Shown here: one piece after another, positions 16,740 to 25,061 of the stretch
Position numbering within the stretch: the first letter of the stretch is position 1
Layout of the letters: every line of letters starts with the position of its first letter
Origin: JAVBME01 sp031552765
GTDB taxonomy: Bacteria; Bacillota; Negativicutes; Acidaminococcales; JAISLQ01
Direction of reading: 5' to 3'
NCBI GenBank assembly: GCA_031552765.1
Contig: JAVBME010000008.1
Location: forward strand, 228,552 to 292,551
Length of the DNA stretch: 64,000 bases
Notes under the pieces: generated by a model
Database searches by the model: none
The model's input: the letters and a program-made list of their open reading frames with translations, nothing else
What the model was told of the DNA's origin: nothing
Made by a program: the position numbers and the translations under genes

Positions 16740-17936
16740 TTATGAAAAAAGCCTGCTTTTCAGGTAAAGGCCGCCGATGATCATCAACAGACCCGCCAGA
16801 AAAAATGTAGTACTCGCGCCCAGCGCCGATACCAAGAGGCCGCCGGACAAAAGCCCACACAGGGAAGCCCCGCTAAGCATACTGCCTAACGCGCCAAAAG
16901 CCCGCCCGGAATAGTCCACAGGGATTTTTTCCTGTATATAAGTATTGAATTTTACAAAAATAAGCGCCCCACTCACTCCCCACAGAAGGAAAAAGGGTAA
17001 AAAACCTGCCGGGTGGCTGCCGTATTTGCCCCATATGCTTATACCCAATATGGCCCCACTATAAACGATTACGCCTAAAAGCAGGCTATGGCGTACATCA
17101 AAATCCCTATGTGATTTTAGGTAAAAATAAGTAGTCAATATGCTGCCAACGCCGGCGGCCATCAGGCAATAACCCACCCAGGCTTCCTCTGCCGACGGCA
17201 CACTGCGCAACAGTACTACGAACTGGGAGTCTACCACCTGTACCGTAAACACGACAAATATCTGGATGAAAGCCCCATACAGCACAAATGGGGCTTTTTT
17301 CATTATGTTGAATCCTTCTTTCAATTCACTGGCTATATTTTTTAAGGAGCCCTCGCCTACCGGCGCGGCATGCTTGATGTAAGAGAGAAAGAGCAAAATT
17401 GCCGTACTCACTATATAAGCGGCGGCATTTATATAGATAGCCGTTTCCACGCCGAAGACGGCCAGCAGAGAGCCGCCCAGGGCCGGCCCGAATACTTTAG
17501 CCCCCTGGTCGACGAAACTGCTGTAGATAACCGCATCGTTTATCAGTCCGGGCGGCACTATCTCCTTTAGTTTGGCATTCTTGGCCGGTATGAAAGCGGC
17601 GTCCAGCAACCCCAGCACCATCGCCAGCAGGCACAAAAGGGTAAAATTGCCGGCCGTAGTTATCAGCAGCAAGATGACGGAACGCAAAATATTGGTAACT
17701 GCCATCATGCGCCCGCGTTCCACCCGGTCGGCCAGCACGCCAAGCATAGGCCCCAGCAACAGCATCGGCGCCGCCATGGAGAACACTACCATGCTCATCT
17801 GTATGGGCGTCGCCTGCCAGCGGAAACCCACCAGGGCGATGATCGCTATAATGCCGAACCAATCGCCCAGCACGGCGATTATCTGCGCCGACAGCAGCAG
17901 ACGAAAATCCTTTATCCGAAAAAGTGTATTTAGCAT
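16740..17936 (-). CDS. MFS transporter
   Basis: A 398-residue protein with about 12 predicted membrane segments. It has the MFS cytoplasmic loop motif between helices 2 and 3, seen as GVLADRVERGRMM. The overall layout resembles MFS_3-type (enterobactin exporter/macrolide efflux-like) permeases, but the substrate is unknown. It starts two bases after the stop of the radical SAM gene upstream, so the two are co-transcribed. Its stop codon touches that of thiC with no space for a terminator between them. Confidence 0.85.
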   Translation of the reverse strand: MLNTLFRIKDFRLLLSAQIIAVLGDWFGIIAIIALVGFRWQATPIQMSMVVFSMAAPMLLLGPMLGVLADRVERGRMMAVTNILRSVILLLITTAGNFTLLCLLAMVLGLLDAAFIPAKNAKLKEIVPPGLINDAVIYSSFVDQGAKVFGPALGGSLLAVFGVETAIYINAAAYIVSTAILLFLSYIKHAAPVGEGSLKNIASELKEGFNIMKKAPFVLYGAFIQIFVVFTVQVVDSQFVVLLRSVPSAEEAWVGYCLMAAGVGSILTTYFYLKSHRDFDVRHSLLLGVIVYSGAILGISIWGKYGSHPAGFLPFFLLWGVSGALIFVKFNTYIQEKIPVDYSGRAFGALGSMLSGASLCGLLSGGLLVSALGASTTFFLAGLLMIIGGLYLKSRLFS

Positions 17937-17938
17937 AG

Positions 17939-18946
17939 TTATGACCTTTGTTTTACAGCCTCCAGCATTACTTTTTCTACATCGGCTACCTGGAAGCTTA
18001 TTTTATGCTGCGGGTAATTCTCTGTAAGATAATTAACATTAGATTTTTTTTGTCCATATACCTTGGACACTTCCCTGGCCGGCACCAGCACCGTTACCGC
18101 CTGCGGCCGGTCAAAAGCAGCCAGATTATCGACCAGCCACATTTTATACCTGTGTGACGCTACCAGTTCCCCGAAGGCGGGATGATGCGGCCCGGCGAGG
18201 ATCGCCCCTTCCGTTTTCAACCCGTCGTCTTCCTGTAGACCCAAACGAATGACTTTTATCCCGGCTTGTTCAAATGATTCCGCCATGTAGGCAGTTTGCT
18301 CGACCGCCTCCGGCAACGACAAGGGCTGGAAAACGCCGGCTCGCCATTCATCGGCAAATTGCGTATGCTCAAACACCAAGAGCGGGTATATCCTTACGAC
18401 TGCGGGCGCTATTTTTACCACCCGGGCCGTGGTTTGTTTTATACTCGCCCAGTCTTGCCCCGGCAGCCCTACCATCAACTGCAAGCCTACCGTGATACCG
18501 CCCCTTCTCAACAAAGCCGCCGCCAGCTCCACTGTGGAGGCATCATGCCCTCGTCCGGCCCGCTCCAGTACTTTATCGTCCAGAGACTGCACGCCCAGTT
18601 CTACCATGTGTACTTTATAACGAGAAAGCCTTTTCAGGACAGTTTCATCTATATAGTCAGGACGGGTCGACATGCGCATCCGGCTTATCTTCTTATTTTC
18701 CCTATATTCGTTGGCCAGGCCCAGCAATTGCTCCTGCTCTTCATCAGGCAGGCCGGTAAAAGAACCGCCGTAGAAGGCCAGCTCTTTATCGCTTTCGCCA
18801 GGCAAAAACGCTAGATATTTTTCTATTTGCTCTTTTACGCCGGCAAGGGAAAACCCTCTTTCACCGTTTATGCTGTGCTGGTTGCAAAAGGCGCAGCGGT
18901 GCGGGCAACCGGCGTAGCTGATAAAAGCAGGTATTATGTAGGACAT
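17939..18946 (-). CDS. Elp3-like radical SAM protein
   Basis: A 335-residue radical SAM enzyme. The cluster motif CPHRCAFC (CX3CX2C, about residues 14-21) is followed by FYGGSFTGLPDEEQ, RMSTRPDYI, ELGVQSLDD and LQLMVGLPGQD, all typical of the Elp3/coproporphyrinogen-oxidase-like radical SAM group. There is no acetyltransferase domain, so it is not a full Elp3. Homologues of unknown function are encoded beside rnc and smc in many Firmicutes. The ATG has TTAAGGAG upstream. It is the first gene of a two-gene unit with the MFS transporter, behind a good promoter. Confidence 0.87.
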   Translation of the reverse strand: MSYIIPAFISYAGCPHRCAFCNQHSINGERGFSLAGVKEQIEKYLAFLPGESDKELAFYGGSFTGLPDEEQEQLLGLANEYRENKKISRMRMSTRPDYIDETVLKRLSRYKVHMVELGVQSLDDKVLERAGRGHDASTVELAAALLRRGGITVGLQLMVGLPGQDWASIKQTTARVVKIAPAVVRIYPLLVFEHTQFADEWRAGVFQPLSLPEAVEQTAYMAESFEQAGIKVIRLGLQEDDGLKTEGAILAGPHHPAFGELVASHRYKMWLVDNLAAFDRPQAVTVLVPAREVSKVYGQKKSNVNYLTENYPQHKISFQVADVEKVMLEAVKQRS

Positions 18947-18978
18947 TTTGCTACTCCTTAACTTATGCTCATAATGTA

Positions 18979-19007
18979 ATAGTAGCCAATTATAAATCTA
19001 TGGTCAA
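18979..19007 (-). promoter_or_regulatory. Promoter of the radical SAM-MFS unit
   Basis: On the minus strand TTGACC, a 17-base spacer and TACTAT lie 33 bases upstream of the radical SAM ATG. The -35 box directly touches one arm of the inverted repeat at 19008-19058. Confidence 0.75.
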
Positions 19008-19058
19008 TATAGTCATATAAACTAAAAACAGGTACTATTTTCAAGCTATATGACTATA
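19008..19058. promoter_or_regulatory. 12-bp inverted repeat next to the -35 box
   Basis: The arms TATAGTCATATA (19008-19019) and TATATGACTATA (19047-19058) are perfect inverted copies separated by 27 bases. The position immediately upstream of a promoter suggests a binding site for a dimeric regulator. A cruciform or simple AT-rich coincidence is the alternative. Confidence 0.5.
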
Positions 19059-19065
19059 AATAAAA

Positions 19066-19094
19066 AAGGACGATGCTTCTCGCCCTTTAAAAAT
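19066..19094 (-). terminator. Intrinsic terminator after rnc
   Basis: On the minus strand AAAGGGCGA, loop GAAGCA and TCGTCCTTT form a nine-pair stem (one G-T) followed by TTTATTT. It closes the fapR-rnc operon. Confidence 0.85.
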
Positions 19095-19099
19095 CAGTA

Positions 19100-19819
19100 T
19101 TATAATGCTCCCATAGTTTGCAGCGCGCATCTTGCCGCGACCTGTTCGGCTTCTTTTTTCGAGCGTCCTTCGCCGCTGCCGGCAAGCTGCTCGTTGATAC
19201 ATACCGCCATTTTGAATATTTTATGGTGATCCGGCCCCTCTTCGGCCAGTAGCGAATAGTTTATCACCGATTCGCCGTTTTGCTGCACTATTTCCTGTAG
19301 CTTTGTCTTATAATCGAATACTACGTCAGACAAGGCAAAGCCGTCCATTTGCGTTTTTAAGAGGTTAAGCGCTATCCGGTTGGTTTCTTCCCAACCCTGA
19401 TCAATATAAAAAGCCCCGATCAGCGCCTCAAGAGCGTCGGCCAAAGTGGAGTTCCTGCTGCGGCCGCCGGACGCTTCTTCCCCTTTACCCAAAAGTATAT
19501 ATTTGCCCAGTACCAGCTCATGCGCATACTGCGCCAGGGCCTGTTCGCAAACCACCCGGGCGCGCAGTTTAGTCATAGCGCCTTCGGTCATAGCGGGAAA
19601 TGATTTGTAAATGTAAGTACATACCATCAAACTAAGCACCGAGTCGCCTAAAAACTCCAGGCGTTCATTATGCTGCGGCCGCGGGCTGCATTTGGCTTCA
19701 TGGGCGTACGAGGTATGGGTAAGCGCAGTATCGATAAGAGCCATATCATTTATGGCTATGTCAAGGGCTTTGCACAATTCGCCGAGCTGCTCATTGCGTT
19801 CATTAGAAAGTTTTCGCAT
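19100..19819 (-). CDS. rnc: Ribonuclease III
   Basis: A 239-residue double-strand-specific endoribonuclease that processes rRNA precursors. The RNase III signature HNERLEFLGDSVLSL is visible near residues 47-60 with its catalytic Glu and Asp, and the second acidic motif is in STLADALEALIGAFYID. The C-terminal double-stranded RNA-binding domain runs from about residue 165, ending in GEGRSKKEAEQVAARCAL. It is the last gene of the fatty acid operon, the usual Firmicutes arrangement in which acpP/fab genes precede rnc and smc. Confidence 0.97.
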   Translation of the reverse strand: MRKLSNERNEQLGELCKALDIAINDMALIDTALTHTSYAHEAKCSPRPQHNERLEFLGDSVLSLMVCTYIYKSFPAMTEGAMTKLRARVVCEQALAQYAHELVLGKYILLGKGEEASGGRSRNSTLADALEALIGAFYIDQGWEETNRIALNLLKTQMDGFALSDVVFDYKTKLQEIVQQNGESVINYSLLAEEGPDHHKIFKMAVCINEQLAGSGEGRSKKEAEQVAARCALQTMGAL

Positions 19820-19831
19820 TTTATTTTACTC

Positions 19832-21070
19832 TTACTGATATTTTTTTAATAAAAGGGTCGCGTTATGGCCGCCAAAACCAAAGGAATTGGACAGGGCGTA
19901 ATTTACAGTCATCTTGCGCGCTACGCCCGGTATATAATCAAGATCCATGCCTTCATCGGCGTTTTCAAAATTGATAGTCGGCGGAGCGACAGAGTTTTCT
20001 ATCGTCAGCGCCGTGGCTATGGCTTCAATGCCGCCGGCAGCGCCCAAAAGGTGTCCGGTCATGGATTTTATCGAACTGACGGCAAGTTTTTTGGCGTGTT
20101 CGCCAAATACCCGCTTGATAGCTAAAGTTTCATTCAGGTCGTTCATCGGCGTAGATGTGCCGTGCGCGTTGATATACTCAACTTTATCAGGAGTTATGCC
20201 GGCATCGTTCAGCGCCAGCTGCATGCACTTAGAGGCCTGCAGTCCTTCCGGAGCGGGAGCCGTCACATGGTAAGCGTCGGCATTGGTGCCGTAGCCTACT
20301 ACTTCGGCGTAAATGTGAGCGCCGCGTTTTAAAGCGTGTTCTAGCTCTTCCATAATAACTATGCCTGATCCCTCGCCCATGACAAAACCGTCGCGGTCGC
20401 GGTCAAAAGGCCGTGAAGCTTTTTCCGGCTGGTCATTTCTCGTCGACAGCGCTTTCATAGAAGCAAAGCCGCCCACCGCTATAGGCGATACAGCCGCTTC
20501 CGTGCCGCCCGCCACCATGACGTCGGCCTCGCCGCGCGCTATGATGCGGAAAGAGTCGCCAATACAATTTGTGCCGGTGGCGCAAGCTGTGACGACACAG
20601 GTATTCACGCCTTTAAGGCCAAACATTATAGATATCTGCCCAGCCGCCATGTTGCCTATCATCATGGGGACAAAGAAGGGACTGACACGGTCCGGCCCTT
20701 TATCAAACAGTGTTTTGTACTGGGTGTGCAAAGTCTCAACGCCGCCTATGCCGGTACCTACACAAGTACCCATGCGGTCTTTGTCTTCTTTTTCAAGGTC
20801 GATACCCGAATCTGCAAAAGCCATTTTAGCCGCGGCTACGGCAAATTGAGAAAAGCGATCCATGCGTTTGGCTTCTTTTTTATCAATAAAATCAGACGGT
20901 TCAAAACCTTTTACTTCGCCTGCAATATGGCAGTTTATACTGGATGGGTCGAAAGCTGTTATTTGAGCGATACCGCTTTGTCCCTCAACAAGGGCCCCCC
21001 AAAACTTTTCTTTTCCTATGCCGATAGGAGTGACCGCACCTAAACCTGTAATAACTACTCTTCTTTTCAT
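19832..21070 (-). CDS. fabF: Beta-ketoacyl-ACP synthase II
   Basis: About 412 residues; elongates acyl-ACP with malonyl-ACP. The catalytic Cys is in VVTACATGTNCIGDSFR, and the two active-site His are in NAHGTSTPMND and SSIKSMTGHLLGAAGG. The start is the ATG at 21070 with GAGGTG nine bases upstream; a TTG at 21094 would overlap the preceding gene and adds residues not found in the family. It lies between the FabK-like gene and rnc. Confidence 0.97.
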   Translation of the reverse strand: MKRRVVITGLGAVTPIGIGKEKFWGALVEGQSGIAQITAFDPSSINCHIAGEVKGFEPSDFIDKKEAKRMDRFSQFAVAAAKMAFADSGIDLEKEDKDRMGTCVGTGIGGVETLHTQYKTLFDKGPDRVSPFFVPMMIGNMAAGQISIMFGLKGVNTCVVTACATGTNCIGDSFRIIARGEADVMVAGGTEAAVSPIAVGGFASMKALSTRNDQPEKASRPFDRDRDGFVMGEGSGIVIMEELEHALKRGAHIYAEVVGYGTNADAYHVTAPAPEGLQASKCMQLALNDAGITPDKVEYINAHGTSTPMNDLNETLAIKRVFGEHAKKLAVSSIKSMTGHLLGAAGGIEAIATALTIENSVAPPTINFENADEGMDLDYIPGVARKMTVNYALSNSFGFGGHNATLLLKKYQ

Positions 21071-21083
21071 TAAAGAAAACACC

Positions 21084-22040
21084 TCACGCTTCAATAGATT
21101 CTACTTCGTTGAGAAGGCGGGCAAAGATTTCCTTTACCGGCAAGATTTCTTTTATTTCATGCATTCTTTCACCTGTAAATACCAGTCCGGTATCGACATC
21201 GCCCTGCTGTGCGCGGGTCAAGGCCCTGATGATACAAAAACTTCTCGAACATTGTTTCAAACAGGAATCGCACTGGGTGGGCTTAGGCGCTACGCCGGCC
21301 AGAGATTTGGCGGCGAAGGGGTTTCTCACCGCGCGGCCGGGGTAACCGACCGGGCTATCTATAAGTACAACATCTTCAGGTTTCATCCTGAGATAAAATT
21401 CTTTCAACGCTGGAGCGCCATTGGACTCGACACTGGTAGCAAACCTGCTCCCCATCTGCACGCCGTCCGCGCCAAGTTTCATAGTATCGACTATGTCCTT
21501 GCCGTTGATAACACCGCCGGCCGCAATTACCGGTATGCTAACGGCTTTTTTAATTTCAGGCAAAAGTTCGCGCATCGGTACGTCTGTACCCAAATGCCCG
21601 CCTGCTTCTTTACCTTCCACGACTACCGCGGCAGCGCCAAGATTTTGCGATATCTTGGCCAGCTTAGCCGTCGAGACGATCGGCACTATCGGCGTACCCG
21701 ACTCTTTGCCCAAAGCGAACATGTCGCGCGAAAAACCGGCTCCGGCCACTATGAGGTCGATTCCTTCGTCAATCGCTGTATGTAAAAGCCCCAGAAATTC
21801 CCTGGCGGCCACCATTGCATTTATGCCTATTACGCCTTTTCCGCCGGTAAGTTTTCTTGCCAGGCGTATTTCTTTCCTCAGTTCGTCAAAAGACATGCCT
21901 GATGCGGCGATCAGTCCAATGCCGCCTTCATTGGCGACAGCTGATGCCAGGCGCGCTGTAGACAATCTTATGGCCATCCCGCCTTGTATGATCGGAATTT
22001 CCGCCAGCAAGTTGCCGATGTTAAGCGCTGGAAGTTTCAA
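21084..22040 (-). CDS. FabK-like/nitronate monooxygenase-family flavoprotein
   Basis: About 318 residues in the FMN-dependent TIM-barrel family that includes FabK and nitronate monooxygenase. IIQGGMAIRLST, GVIGINAMVA, the EGKEAGGHLG loop and AAGGVINGKD are the FMN- and substrate-site segments. Unlike the true FabK in this operon, it has a Cys-rich stretch (CDSCLKQCSRSFC) near residue 265 and a different tail. Whether it is a second enoyl-ACP reductase or acts on another substrate is open. The ATG at 22055 lies within the GGAGG ribosome site, so the TTG at 22040 (eight bases on) is the likely start; the neighbouring TTG at 22043 is possible. Confidence 0.78.
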   Translation of the reverse strand: MKLPALNIGNLLAEIPIIQGGMAIRLSTARLASAVANEGGIGLIAASGMSFDELRKEIRLARKLTGGKGVIGINAMVAAREFLGLLHTAIDEGIDLIVAGAGFSRDMFALGKESGTPIVPIVSTAKLAKISQNLGAAAVVVEGKEAGGHLGTDVPMRELLPEIKKAVSIPVIAAGGVINGKDIVDTMKLGADGVQMGSRFATSVESNGAPALKEFYLRMKPEDVVLIDSPVGYPGRAVRNPFAAKSLAGVAPKPTQCDSCLKQCSRSFCIIRALTRAQQGDVDTGLVFTGERMHEIKEILPVKEIFARLLNEVESIEA

Positions 22041-22070
22041 CAAATATTCCTCCATTCGGAAATTACCTTC

Positions 22071-22099
22071 AGGAAAGTCCCGTATTACGGGACTTTCCT
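22071..22099 (-). other. Perfect 12-bp hairpin after acpP
   Basis: AGGAAAGTCCCG and CGGGACTTTCCT flank a five-base loop, in the gap between acpP and the FabK-like gene. No T tract follows on either strand, so it is not a standard terminator. It may stabilise or mark the 3' end of the abundant acpP message. Confidence 0.7.
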
Positions 22100-22125
22100 G
22101 GCATTATCGTGCAACGGTAACATAA

Positions 22126-22362
22126 TCAAGCTTGTTTTTCTTTGTCGATGAGTTCTACTGCGTCGCGCACCGTGCGGATTTTTTCAGCTGTTTCGTCAGG
22201 AATTTCAATATTGAATTCTTCCTCAAACGCCATGATGAGTTCAACGATGTCCAAAGAATCAGCGCCAAGATCATCAATAAAAGTCGCATCCATTGATACT
22301 TCAGCTTCGTCAACGCTTAGCTGCTCTACAGTAATTTCTCTTACTTTTTCGAAAGTGCCCAT
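22126..22362 (-). CDS. acpP: Acyl carrier protein
   Basis: A 78-residue acidic carrier that holds growing acyl chains on a 4'-phosphopantetheine arm. The attachment serine is in the GADSLDIVELIM motif. The start is the ATG at 22362 with AAGGAGG eight bases upstream; a GTG at 22371 is too close to that site. It lies between fabG and the FabK-like gene, and is followed by a perfect hairpin. Confidence 0.97.
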   Translation of the reverse strand: MGTFEKVREITVEQLSVDEAEVSMDATFIDDLGADSLDIVELIMAFEEEFNIEIPDETAEKIRTVRDAVELIDKEKQA

Positions 22363-22404
22363 AACACTCACCTCCTTCCAAAAGATGTAATTAAATTACA
22401 ATAT

Positions 22405-23148
22405 CTACATTACCATGCCGCCATCAACATGTAAAGTTTGTCCTGTAATGTATTTGGCGGCATCGGAAGCAAAGAATAATACGGCCTGGGCAATATCTTC
22501 GGCCTGGCCCAAGGCGCCTAAAGGTATTGCTTTTAGCATATCCTCTTTTGCCTTTTCTGGCAAGCCTGAAGTCATATCTGTATCGATAAGGCCGGGAGCT
22601 ATGACATTGGCCGTTATATTACGCGAAGCCAATTCCTTGGCCACAGCCTTGGTAAAACCTATGGCTCCGGCTTTGGCGGCGGCGTAGTTGGCCTGTCCGG
22701 CATTGCCGTTGACCCCGACGACCGAACTCATGTTGATGATGCGGCCGTATTTTTGTTTCATCATGGGCTTGGTGGCCGCTTTTGTACAGTTGTACATGCC
22801 TTTGAGGTTGGTATTGATGACTGCATCCCATTCTTCGTCTTTCATGCGCATGAGAAGATTGTCACGGGTGATGCCGGCGTTATTGACCAGTATATCTAGG
22901 CGGCCAAACTCTTTTATGACTTGATCCACCATATCGGCAGCCTGCGCCGGGTCGGCAACGTCGCCTTTAAGCAAGAGCACGCGTCTGCCTAAATCTTTGA
23001 TGATTTTTTCTACTTCTTCGGCAGCCGCCTGGTTGCCGGCATAATTTACAGCCACATCAGCGCCGGCTTTAGCCAATAGAACGGCCGTAGCCCTGCCGAT
23101 GCCGCGCGAACCTCCGGTAACGAGCGCTATTTTACCTGCCAGTTGCAT
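22405..23148 (-). CDS. fabG: 3-oxoacyl-ACP reductase
   Basis: A 247-residue NADPH-dependent short-chain dehydrogenase that reduces beta-ketoacyl-ACP. It shows the cofactor motif TGGSRGIG, then NNAG (about residues 88-91), catalytic Ser in MSSVVG and the YAAAKAG Tyr/Lys pair, and ends in ITGQTLHVDGGMVM. The start has AAGGAGG upstream and begins directly after the fabD stop with no gap. Confidence 0.97.
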   Translation of the reverse strand: MQLAGKIALVTGGSRGIGRATAVLLAKAGADVAVNYAGNQAAAEEVEKIIKDLGRRVLLLKGDVADPAQAADMVDQVIKEFGRLDILVNNAGITRDNLLMRMKDEEWDAVINTNLKGMYNCTKAATKPMMKQKYGRIINMSSVVGVNGNAGQANYAAAKAGAIGFTKAVAKELASRNITANVIAPGLIDTDMTSGLPEKAKEDMLKAIPLGALGQAEDIAQAVLFFASDAAKYITGQTLHVDGGMVM

Positions 23149-24090
23149 TTAACCAACCTCCTTGAAAAAGTTCATGGTTTTTTCCAGGCTGTCAATGTCT
23201 TCTACATTGACACTGGGAATATCTTTTGCAATCTTTTTCGCAAAGCCGCACAATGTCTTGCCCGGACCGATCTCGGCAAATACAGACGCACCGGCTTTTA
23301 CCATCTCCTGCGTCAGGTTTGTCCAAAGTACCGGACTGGCGGCCTGTTTTACAAGTAAGGACCTTATTTCTTCTTTATCTGTTACCGGTTTTGCCGTTAC
23401 GTTTGAGTATACCGGCTGTTTTGCGTCTTTAAAATGTATATTGCTCAGGTAGCCAGCGAGTTTTTCCGCCGCCGGCTGCAAAAGGGTACTGTGAAAAGGC
23501 GCGCTCACCGGTAAAAGCACCGCTCTTTTGGCGCCGGCCGCTTTTAATTTTTCCACGGCCACATTGACGCCTTCGGCGCTGCCGGCGATGACGACCTGCC
23601 CAGGGCAGTTAAAATTTACCGCCTGCACTACCAGTCCGCTTTTTTCCACATCCTGGCAAACCGCTACGATATTGGCGTCGTCCATCCCCAGCACGGCCGC
23701 CATAGCCCCTTCGCCCACCGGCACAGCTTCTTGCATATACAAGCCGCGCATGTGCACCGTTTTTACCGCATCAGCAAAATCCATAGCGCCAGCAGCGACA
23801 AGAGCTGAGTATTCACCCAAGCTGTGGCCCGCCGCCATGTCGAAAGTCGCGCCTTGTTCTTTCATCACTTCGTATATGGCGATACTCACCGTCAAAATAG
23901 CAGGCTGGGTGTTTTTCGTCAGCCTAAGTTCCTCTTCCGGCCCTTCAAAACACAGCTTGCTTATGGAAAAACCAAGCGCGCTGTCCGCTTCATCAAAAAT
24001 CCGTTTGGCGGCAGGGTATTTTTCATAAAAATCCTTGCCCATACCAACATATTGGGCGCCCTGACCCGGAAAAACAAATGCTGTTTTCAT
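23149..24090 (-). CDS. fabD: Malonyl-CoA:ACP transacylase
   Basis: A 313-residue enzyme that loads malonate onto acyl carrier protein. The nucleophile serine is in AAGHSLGEYSAL (about residue 90). The N-terminal FVFPGQGAQYVGMG and the catalytic His in PVSAPFHSTLLQPA are visible. It lies between fabK and fabG. No fabZ or acc genes are in this operon. Confidence 0.97.
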   Translation of the reverse strand: MKTAFVFPGQGAQYVGMGKDFYEKYPAAKRIFDEADSALGFSISKLCFEGPEEELRLTKNTQPAILTVSIAIYEVMKEQGATFDMAAGHSLGEYSALVAAGAMDFADAVKTVHMRGLYMQEAVPVGEGAMAAVLGMDDANIVAVCQDVEKSGLVVQAVNFNCPGQVVIAGSAEGVNVAVEKLKAAGAKRAVLLPVSAPFHSTLLQPAAEKLAGYLSNIHFKDAKQPVYSNVTAKPVTDKEEIRSLLVKQAASPVLWTNLTQEMVKAGASVFAEIGPGKTLCGFAKKIAKDIPSVNVEDIDSLEKTMNFFKEVG

Positions 24091-24102
24091 CAGGTTACTC
24101 CT

Positions 24103-25044
24103 TTAAAAATTAGTATTCACCGACTTTAGCACTTTTGGCAAATCCGTCACTATATCCTGTATTATATCATTCACGTTTTTTATGTCTTTTATCATACCGG
24201 CAGACTGGCCGGCCATGACCGAGCCGAAACGCACATCTCCGTCGCGCACCGCGGCTTTCAGTTTCCCCGCCCCCAGTTTGTCTAATTCTTCTTCACTGGC
24301 GCCGGCGCGCTCTAGCTCTTCAAACTGCTTGGTCAGCATATTCTCGAGCACCCGCACCGGATGCCCGGTGCTGTTCGCCGTAGTTACCGAACTGCGGTCA
24401 CGTGCTTTTAAAATAGCGTTTTTGTAGTTTTCGTGCGCAACACATTCGGTGGAGGCTACAAAGCGCGTCCCGATCTGCACGCCTTCGGCGCCAAGACACA
24501 TCACTGCCGCCAGACCGCGCGCGTCACAAACGCCGCCGGCGGCAATGACCGGCACATCAACGGCATCCACCACCTGGGGTATCAGGCACATGGTATTGAC
24601 TACGCCGATGTGGCCGCCGCTTTCGTTGCCTTCGGCAATGAGCGCATCCGCGCCCGACCGTACCAAACGGGTAGCAAGGGCAACAGAAGCCACTACAGGT
24701 ATCACTTTCGTCCCGATAGCCTTGAGCGCAGGCACATACTCGCCGGGGTTTCCGGCGCCGGTGGTAATTACTTTTACCCTCTCCTCCATCACCACCTGCA
24801 TCACCTCTTTTACAAACGGCGACCTGAGCATAATATTAACGCCAAAAGGCTTATCTGTATACTTTTTTATTTTATGTATTTCTTCCCGCAAAACCTCCGG
24901 CGGCATATGGCCGGCCCCTATGATGCCCAGCCCGCCGGCGTTGGATACTGCAGTAGCCAGTTCGCTGGTCGCAACCCAGGCCATGCCGCCTTGCAGGATA
25001 GGATATTTTATCCCCAATAGTTTACAAATGCGATTTTCTCCCAC
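24103..25044 (-). CDS. fabK: Enoyl-ACP reductase II (FMN-dependent FabK)
   Basis: About 313 residues; closely resembles the FabK enoyl-ACP reductase of pneumococci, which finishes each elongation cycle with FMN and NADH and is insensitive to triclosan. YPILQGGMAWVA, GIIGAGHMPPEV, FGVNIMLRSP, TTGAGNPGEY, EGNESGGHIG and SVMAGQSAGMI follow the family order. The start is uncertain: a GTG at 25044 follows GGGAGG by 12 bases, lies 17 bases after the fabH stop and matches family length, while an ATG at 25074 overlaps fabH without a ribosome site. Confidence 0.93.
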   Translation of the reverse strand: MGENRICKLLGIKYPILQGGMAWVATSELATAVSNAGGLGIIGAGHMPPEVLREEIHKIKKYTDKPFGVNIMLRSPFVKEVMQVVMEERVKVITTGAGNPGEYVPALKAIGTKVIPVVASVALATRLVRSGADALIAEGNESGGHIGVVNTMCLIPQVVDAVDVPVIAAGGVCDARGLAAVMCLGAEGVQIGTRFVASTECVAHENYKNAILKARDRSSVTTANSTGHPVRVLENMLTKQFEELERAGASEEELDKLGAGKLKAAVRDGDVRFGSVMAGQSAGMIKDIKNVNDIIQDIVTDLPKVLKSVNTNF

Positions 25045-25061
25045 TGTTGTGCAATTCCTCC

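Noticed and set aside
22071..22099. Intrinsic terminator after acpP
   Set aside because: The hairpin is perfect but lacks a T tract on both strands, and the operon continues downstream.
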